Shown: piece after piece, positions 56,930-64,000 of the stretch
Position numbering within the stretch: the first letter of the stretch is position 1
Layout: every line of letters begins with the position of its first letter
Source: Ryuthela nishihirai
Taxonomy: Eukaryota; Arthropoda; Arachnida; Araneae; Heptathelidae
Assembly (NCBI GenBank): GCA_038380435.1
Contig: JAWZYU010000034.1
Span: forward strand, 22,857,404 to 22,921,403
Reading direction: 5' to 3'
Length of the DNA: 64,000 nt
Notes under the pieces: model-generated
The model's database searches: none
Told to the model about the DNA's origin: nothing
What the model saw: the letters and a program-made list of their open reading frames with translations, nothing else
Position numbers and translations under genes: made by a program

Positions 56930-57819
56930 AATATATATACACTTTTTTGCTGATACTAGCAGTGAAATTGTTAAATTCATGGAAAAAATGTGTTCATGGG
57001 AAAATGATCTTAAGATAAACATAATTCATCAAAATATGCGAAAGTCAAAATGTCCTTAGGAGCATAAGAAGATAAATTTATTTAATGAAGTTACAAAGGT
57101 TACAGAAGAAAACATCACTTACTGAACAACAAAAGGATGGCACAAACTGATTATTGGATAATATTAATTCAGATATATTTATATCTATCATCATATTGAA
57201 GTTGATGTTTATAAGGTTACTCAAGAAATTATATCATATAAATTGCATAAGAACAATATGATTCATTTAAGAATTGAAATATCATATTGCAAATATGATA
57301 TATCATTTAGCATATGCATATATTTAATGCTGATTGTTGCTATGCCATTGTTGTAATTGAAATGATCCCAGTTGAAATGACAATAAAGACATAGCAACAA
57401 TCAGCATAAAATACATCATCTGCTAAATGATATATATATATACATTTCCCATATGATACTTCAATTCTTGTATGCATCATATTTTCTTATACAATTTAAA
57501 TGATACATTTTCTTGAGTAACCTTCTAAAGATCAACTTCAATCTGATGATGGATATAAATATATCCAAAATCGTTAGAATTGATCAATTATTATGAATAT
57601 TTGCAGTAAGCTGTGTTATAATTAGTTTGTGCCATCCTTTTGTATGTTCAAGAAGTGGTGTTTTTTTCTGTAACCTTTGTAACATTAGGAAATAAATTCA
57701 TCTTCTGCTCCTAAAGACATTTTGACTTTCATGATGTATTATGTTTATCTTAAGAACATCATTTTCCATGAACATTTAACAACTTCTGTGCTAGTATCAG
57801 TGAAAAGTATATATAAATA
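56930..57819. repeat. Large foldback element, about 890 bp
   Basis: The left arm (about 56930-57352) and right arm (about 57374-57815) are inverted copies over most of their length. Shared words include CTGATACTAGCA, TTAAGATAAACATAAT, AAAGGATGGCACAAACT and TGCTGATTGTTGCTATG. Arms differ by indels. No ORF was found. The later Tc1 element landed at its right end. Confidence 0.85.
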
Positions 57820-58073
57820 CACTGGTGCTCAAAATTAAAGGATAATGTATAAATTTGTACATAACTCAAAATATTTTTAAGGGAATGCAATGAAATTTGG
57901 TAAAGAGGTTTATTATTACATTACAAATGTAAATGAAGCAGAAGAAATTCGTAACTGTATAATGTACATGCATTAACATCATAGTGACATGAAGGAGCAG
58001 TCCATGGAACAATTCTTAAAGTCTGTTACATATCACATGCATTATATTAATAGTATAATCACCCCCTAACAGC

Positions 58074-58456
58074 GGGGCGGGGGTGGCTCAGTCGGTAGCG
58101 CGCCAGGCTCGTAATCTGTAGTTCCCAGGTTCGAGTCCCAGCTGGGTCAGCGTTGAGATTTTTCTCCGCAAAATTCCCCGCCCTGCCCACGGTCAGTAGG
58201 GGACACCGATGGGCTTGGAAAGGCCGCCGTCCGTCGGATGGGACGTTAAGCCGTGGCCCCGTGTGCAGGAGAGACATACCCTGTGCACGTTAAAGAACAC
58301 GCTGGATGGCCTTGACGGGAGGCTACCATCTGTTTCCCAACAGCTGTTCCAGTGGGTCCCCTCCCCCAACCTTCTCTGAGCCTTCGGGGTCCATGTGACC
58401 TGGCCATTTAGCCCATGGTGTGCAAAAAAGTGCCGCTCAGAGGTAAAACAACCCAA
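58074..58456 (+). mobile_element. SINE-A copy 10, full length
   Basis: Flanked by CCCCCTAACAGC (58062-58073 and 58457-58468). A 383-bp copy with an intact head and body. Confidence 0.96.
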
Positions 58457-58539
58457 CCCCCTAACAGCCATGCAGCTCAAGCATTTCCAGGCCTCATCAA
58501 TACCCTGTTTATGAGGTTATTGATGAAGTCAGTATTTTA

Positions 58540-60475
58540 CACTAATTATATAATTATTTTACAGAAATAATAGAAAACTTTATAGCAGAAATTCCAGAAT
58601 GCATTAACCAGAAAAAGAATGAAATAGCTGTTTCAATGAATTCGATTTTCATAGATTTCTTAGCAGAATATGAAATTAATAAAATAATTTCTTCTTTGCA
58701 AATAAGAAAGATGACAGGAGCTGATTGCATATCTGTGGAGTTAATTAAAGAAATAAAAAATGATATTTCAGCTATTTTATGTCATCTTTATAATTTATCT
58801 TTGCATTCTGGATATTTTCCAACAATTCTTAAAAATTCAACTATAATGTCTGTTTACAAAGGTGGCAAACATTTAGATAATAATTACAGACCAATAGCTT
58901 TATTATTGGTGTTTTCAAAAATATTTAAAAAGCTAATTAAGAATAGACTTTTAATTTTTTTTCAAAAAATCAGTTTTGGTTTAGGAAATATACTGGAACA
59001 GAGGATGCTATATTAAAATTAACATCTTCAATCTACAGTGCAATATATAAAAATTTAAAAACAGCAATAATATTTTTGGATATAAAAAAGCTTTCGATTC
59101 AGTTTCACATGACATATTATTATATAAACTTGAGAAAGCAGGAGTTTGAGGAACAATTTTACTATGGTTTCAGACTTATTTAAAAAATAGAACACAAAAG
59201 GTTAAAATAGGGAATTATTATAGTAATGAAAAGAAAAATATGGTGTTCCACAAGGGTCTATATTAGGTCTGATCTTATTTAATATTTTTGTAAATGATCT
59301 TCGTAACCTAGAACTAAAAGGAGAATTAATAGCATTTGCTGATGATACTGCTCTGATATATACAGCAACTACTGAAAATATTTTAATTGAAAAAATAAAT
59401 CAAGATTTATGGAATATAAAAAATTGGTTTATGAAAAATAAGTTGTTTCTAAATGTAGAAAAAACAAAATATATATATTTTCAATTAAGAAAAAAAGAGA
59501 TAATTAAAAAAAAATTATTTTATCATACACTTAAATGCATCGATACTTATTGTTCATGCAAGCCACTAGAAAGTGTTGAGTGCTATAAATACTTAGGAGT
59601 ACATATTGATAGTAAACTAACTTGGAAAAAACACATTGAGTCTTTAATAAAAAAACTTAATACAATAGTACCACAATTATTTTATATCAGAAATTTTATA
59701 AATGTTACACTTTTAAAACTAATTTATAATGCATGGGTCAATTAACATATGAATTACTTTCTTGGGGTGGAGTATATCTCAGCAATATTAAACCATTAAT
59801 TAAAACTCAAAATAGAATAATTAGATGCATTTTAAGGAAAAGAAGATATACTTTTATAATGAATTGCATATATTACCTTTAAGAAAATTATACCATATCA
59901 TTATATATCTTAAAAAGCACTGGATTGGAAGTGATTATTAGACATATATAAGTTATAATACAAGAATAGCTAAACATGTAAATCTCATTTTACCTCTTCC
60001 TAAAAAAAAACCATTGTACAAAAACATTATATCTATATAGCACCAAAAATATTTAATAATTTGCCTGCAAATCTTAAAGATGAAACAAACTTTCACTCTT
60101 TTAAAAAGAAGTTGCAAATCTGGATTTTTGAATATAACAATACTGAAAAACTTCCTTGAAAATTGTTAATAATCATTATTTTGGTAGATATATGTTTTGT
60201 GTTTTTGAATTTCTATCTTTGATTATTTTAAAGATAGAATAGAAAATTATATCACATCTAAATTTTGTATTGAATTTGTTGCCTTTTTTCAAAATGTTTT
60301 GCCAAATTGTACAAACCCACATGCGATTTACTTGAACTCTTGTGGTTACTTTCAATGTTTCTAAAATTGAATACATAATTTTAGAAAATATGTTATGCAA
60401 AATTCTTTATCTGAAATGTATAACTTGTCTATTCAATGGGAATAAATGTCTGAATGTCTAAAAAAAAAATGTCTT
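58540..60475 (+). mobile_element. LINE-gamma (RT), decayed
   Basis: RT of a Jockey/CR1-like non-LTR element: INKIISSLQIRKMTGADCIS, NNYRPIALL (motif 2), then FADDTALIY (catalytic FADD, about 59333-59360), KNKLFLNVEKTKY and VECYKYLGVHIDSKLTWKKH. It is in several frames (58636-59016, 59260-59430, 59431-59745). The 3' end is a short ATGTCTGA-type repeat plus poly-A at about 60450-60470. It inserted into the Tc1 element. Confidence 0.88.
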
Positions 60476-60499
60476 GAGGGATTAATGACCATTCTTTGA

Positions 60500-61565
60500 T
60501 AAGTGCTTTTCTGAATTCATGGATTGTTCTAGGAGGGAGCTGGCAAGCTCCAATGCATCTCCCTAGAGCATCTCATACATGTTCAATGGGATTGAGGTCA
60601 GGAGATCTGAGTGGCAACTCCATTCGGCGAATAGCTTCCTCTTTGAGAAAATCGTCGACCACATGAGCTCAATGAGGGTGGGCATTATCATCCATAATAA
60701 AATTTGGACTAACAGCTCACTTGAATGGCCTTGACATAGGGTTTGGGAACTAGTCTCTGTACTGCAGGGCAGTAACAAAGCCACTCAGAAAGATGTGCAG
60801 GTCTGTATGCCCATTCGTCACGATTCCTGCCACGGCCGCCAAAGTAGTCTCTTTCTCTGATGTTCAAGGGACTGTTGTGAATTCCTGGTTCTCTCCAGGT
60901 GCAAATACATTGCAAATCAGTACTTAAACTAAATTGCGATTTATCTGTGAACATAACGTGCCCACTGATCTGGACTCCAAGTGTGATGTTGGTGAATCCA
61001 CGTTAAATGAGCTGGTTGGACAGCGGGAGCTAGAGGGACACAAATAACAGGTCTCCTGGCATAAAAGCAATGCTCACGAAGTATCCTCTAAACATATGCC
61101 TTGAAACCTTCATTTCTAAAGCTGCTGCAATCTCCAAAGACAGTTACCTAGAGGTCATCACTCTGTCCATCTGGCAGTAGGATTCATATAGTGATGGTAT
61201 GCAGCAGTTGTGGCTCTGGGATGGCTTTGTCCTAGTCGACAATGAACTCCTGTTTGTTGAAACTATCTCCAGAGTCTTGACAGGACATTTTGTGTAACAT
61301 TCAATGCTCTGGAAACTTCTGTCTGGGACTGATCTGCTTCCATCTTTCCAATTGCTTTCCACTGCTGAAAATCATCCATACAATGTCTTCGGGACATAAT
61401 CAACTCAATGTGCCACTGAAGTGAAAGCAAGAGTTGCCTAGAACAGCTATAGGCTGTAAGTAGACTCTTGCATCTTTTTAACACATTCCTAATTTGCATA
61501 TTCCAGTTTGTGCGGCAACTGTAAATGCTGGATAGTTTTCTGCATAGCGTATTTTCTATGTTCAC
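60500..61565 (-). pseudogene. Tc1-like transposase of the 57820-61647 element
   Basis: Reading leftwards: MSRRHCMDDFQQWKAIGKME, then ADQSQTEVSRALNVTQNVLS (helix-turn-helix, 61395-61270), then MFTDKSQFSLSTD (first catalytic Asp, 60954), then IMDDNAHPH (second Asp, about 60690), then LRSPDLNPIEHV (third box, about 60610). Frameshifts and stops separate the segments (for example near 61140 and 60660). Confidence 0.88.
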
Positions 61566-61649
61566 CCATTTTCAGTACATTCTTTTACATACATCGGCAG
61601 CTACGTACCTTTTTTGTTGATTATCCTTTAATTTTGAGCATCAGTGTAT

Positions 61650-62046
61650 ATTTGAAGATAATGATTTCATTAGTAAAATAATAATAATTGTAAAATTTTT
61701 AAGTAGTTTTGTGATTTCCCAAAAACTTAAGAAAGCTCTTTGCAAATTTAAGAATATTAGCATTGTTTTATTGCAGAAAACAACACTACTACTACTACTA
61801 AGAATATTAATTTAAGATTTATTATTAAGACTTATGTTTTAATTGTAGCTAAGAATATTAATTTCTTGTAAAATGTAAACAAGAAAATCTTTAATTATCA
61901 GATATATAAGAATTCCTCAGTGTCATTTTATGTAAACAGTGGAAATTATTATACTTTGTGTATACATTTCTGTGATTTGCATAATTTTTTTACAAATCAT
62001 ATGTTTTTACATACTAAGCTGCTGTTTTTTTTTTTTCTTAATGTAG
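61650..62046. other. Intron before the last visible exon
   Basis: AT-rich with an (ACT)5 microsatellite near 61787-61801. It ends in a long poly-T tract and the acceptor CTTAATGTAG. Confidence 0.55.
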
Positions 62047-62117
62047 GTTGCCAATAAAGAAGTTGAAAAGGATTTTAATTCTGTGTATTCACGATTAGTT
62101 TTGTGCAAGACCTTTAG
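62047..62117 (+). CDS. SGSM3: SGSM3 exon, RUN domain continuation
   Basis: 71 nt, phase 0 at the start and two bases into an Arg codon at the end (AG|GTGAAA). It encodes [20 protein letters not shown] followed by KTF. Human SGSM3 has [26 protein letters not shown] at this point, so the next exon beyond the window should complete Arg and continue the RUN domain. Confidence 0.95.
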
Positions 62118-62584
62118 GTGAAATTATAAATTTTTTTAGAAACATTTTTCTTATAGCTTTGATTACATATGACATAGTTCCCTAATACTGGGAAATCACA
62201 TGTTTTAAAAGTTGTTAATTTTGTTTTATTCCTTTAACTTGAAATGTTTTTACAAATTCATGTAGTTTTTGGTTAATTTAATATTCACAATCTTTAGCTG
62301 TACAATAGTTAAAACTTAATCAATTCTCCCAGTATGATTTTACAGGGTTATCTTAGCTTATTATAAAAGTTATATTGATGCATGTGCAATATCTGAAATC
62401 TATCTTATTACACCAATTTTAATGACATCAACATTTTGTTAAAAAAATTGATACAATATAAAGGATATTAAAGTGTTATTACCAGTTAGACTTCACTGTT
62501 GGGCTGACCCATGACTGTTAACCTTGAGATGATCCTCTCAGTTTGATACTCCACACCGGTTCTGGTTGTTTCTTTTATTCTAGA
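62118..62584. other. Intron, no feature recognised
   Basis: AT-rich intron downstream of the last visible SGSM3 exon. Confidence 0.45.
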
Positions 62585-62968
62585 GTGGGGTGGGGGTGGC
62601 TCAGTCGGTAGCGCGCCAGGCTCGTAATCTGCAGTTCCCAGGTTCGAGTCCCAGCTGGGTCAGCGTCGAGATTTATCTCCGCAAAATTCCCCGCCCTGCC
62701 CACAGTCAGTAGGGGACACCGATGGGCTTGGAAAGGCTGCCGTCCGTCGGATGGGACGTTAAGCCGTGGCCCCGTGTGCGGGAGAGCCATACCCTGTGAA
62801 TGTTAAAGAACACACTGGATGGCCTTGACGGGAGGCTACCATCTGTCTCCCAACAGCTGTTCCAGTGGGTCCCCTCCCCCAACCTTTTCTGAGCCTTCGG
62901 GGTCCATGTGACCTGGCCATTTAGCCCATGGTGTGCAAAAAAGTGCCGCTCAGAGGTAAAACAACCCA
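62585..62968 (+). mobile_element. SINE-A copy 11, full length
   Basis: A well-preserved copy with head GGTGGCTCAGTCGGTAGCGC and the full body. It is directly followed by another copy, without recognisable spacer. Confidence 0.95.
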
Positions 62969-63352
62969 GCAGGGGTGGCTCAGTTGGTAGCGTGCCAGTC
63001 TCGTAATCTGTAGTTCCCAGGTTTGAGTTCCCGCTGACTCAGCATTGAGATTTATCTCTGCACAATTCCCCTCCCTGCCCATGGTCAGTAGGGGACACCG
63101 ATAGGCTTGGAAAGGCCACCGTCTGTCGAATGGGACGTTAAGCTGTGACCCCGTGTATGGGAGAGCCATACCCTGTTCACGTTAAAGAACACTCTGGATG
63201 GCCTTAACGGGAGGCTACCATCTGTCTCCCAACAGCTGTTCCAGTGGGTTCCCTCTACCAACCTTCTCTGAGCCTTCGGGGTCCATGTGACCTGGCCAAT
63301 TTAACCCATGATGTGCAAAAAAGTGCCACTCAGAGGTAAAGCAACCAACCCA
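62969..63352 (+). mobile_element. SINE-A copy 12, tandem with copy 11
   Basis: A complete but more diverged copy (GGTGGCTCAGTTGGTAGCGT head, TTTGAGTTCCCGC in the B-box zone). The head-to-tail pair may reflect insertion at the 3' tail of the older copy. Confidence 0.93.
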
Positions 63353-63354
63353 AA

Positions 63355-64000
63355 TCCTCTTACTCCCCTGAGTTTCTGGCCAAGAAGAGCAAGGCTGAGC
63401 ACTCTCCACTGTTCTTCCATTTGAATGGCCTGGAGTCTTACAACTGGCCATTAATAAAGGAGGAGCTTCGCCTTGCTCTGCAAGCTTCTCGTGCATCCAC
63501 TACCGGGCCAGTCAATGTTCCATTATGCTATGCTCCAACATCTCTCACCATCAAGTAAGGATCGGCTGCTCTTAATCTTCAACCATATTTTCATAGATGA
63601 GCTGTTTCCGGACTCCTGGTGGGAGACCATTGTCTTGACCTTCTCCAAGCCAGGAAATGATCCCAAGATTCGTTCGAGTTATCGTCCAAATGTGCTGATG
63701 TGCTGCGTCTGCAAGGTCTTGGATAGAATGGTAAATACCAGACTGACGTGGTCTTTACATTCTTCCAACACCCAGTGTGACTTTCGCAGGCACAGGTCTA
63801 CTTTAGACCACCTGATCTGCCTCTAATCGGTGATCAGGAATTCATTCTTATGTCGAGAGCACCTGGTGTCCATTTTCTTTGACGTCAAAAAAGTATACCA
63901 CACGTCAGAGATTTGGCATTCTTTGTGACCTCCATAGCTTCGGCTTGCAAGGTCACGTGTGATCTTCATCGCAAATATTTTATCATCTCTTAATGTTAGA
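63355..64000 (+). pseudogene. LINE-delta (Jockey-like RT), runs off the window
   Basis: Frame 63473-63826 and neighbours: LFPDSWWETIVLTFSKPGND, SSYRPNVLMCCVCKVLDRMV and NTQCDFRRHRSTLDHLICL. These are RT motifs 1-2 and the QCGFR.HRST.DHL box of Jockey-type elements. A stop follows, and after a frameshift IFFDVKKVYHT (motif A, FFDLEKAYDT-like). It is GC-richer than its surroundings and probably recent but already broken. Confidence 0.85.

Larger units (their letters stand above)
57820..61647 (-). mobile_element. Tc1-like transposon, interrupted by SINE-A and LINE-gamma
   Basis: Terminal inverted repeats CACTGGTGCTCAAAATTAAA and CACTGATGCTCAAAATTAAA (from the right end), continuing AGGATAAT. 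TA lies on both sides (57818-57819, 61648-61649). The minus-strand transposase is at 61565-60500. Without the two later insertions the element would be about 1.5 kb, normal for Tc1. Confidence 0.92.

Overview
The window is animal, intron-rich, AT-rich genomic DNA. It contains the 3'-central part of one host gene on the + strand, SGSM3 (small G protein signaling modulator 3). Seven exons are visible (1584-1811, 7842-8027, 23887-24042, 39640-39744, 43884-43942, 49478-49571, 62047-62117). Together they give 899 nt of continuous reading frame from the linker after the TBC domain, through a complete SH3 domain, into the start of the RUN domain. The gene runs off both ends. Introns are 4-16 kb and filled with transposons. 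The mix of repeats (tRNA-derived SINEs, mariner/Tc1 elements, EN+RT LINEs) suggests an invertebrate, possibly a chelicerate or another arthropod, but the species cannot be fixed from sequence alone.

The second intron (8028-23886) holds the most striking object. An hAT-like element (about 12976-23687) contains a decayed gypsy-type LTR retrotransposon (13741-23607, 6-bp target duplication taatac). Inside that lies a young LTR retroelement (18377-22469). Its two 623-bp LTRs look identical by eye, and it has a tRNA-Leu-like primer binding site and a polypurine tract. It carries a single uninterrupted 970-codon ORF on the - strand. That ORF has no reverse transcriptase or protease. It is a mosaic: an N-terminal coiled coil (probably Gag-derived), an unrecognised middle, about 350 residues clearly homologous to thymidine phosphorylase, a degenerate pair of C2H2 zinc fingers, and the C-terminal end of a gypsy integrase/pol. 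This is best read as a non-autonomous retroelement that captured a host thymidine phosphorylase transcript, and it is the main candidate for something undescribed.

The rest is layered repeats. There are twelve copies or fragments of an about 385-bp tRNA-headed SINE (SINE-A, eleven of twelve in + orientation), plus three other tRNA-like short repeats (SINE-B, C, D). One EN+RT LINE family is present in four large copies (3.7-6.5, 9.6-11.4, 33-37, 45-48.8 kb), and there are three further LINE types (31.3-37.9, 58.5-60.5, 63.35 kb to the end). A mariner-like element with a DUF4817-type transposase sits at 24711-26412, a 3.8-kb Tc1 element interrupted by a SINE and a LINE at 57820-61647, and several Tc1 remnants elsewhere. 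MITEs with TTAA, TA or 8-bp duplications and several large palindromes complete the picture. One palindrome has 380-bp arms and splits a SINE. No rRNA, functional tRNA, CRISPR or bacterial-type feature was seen.
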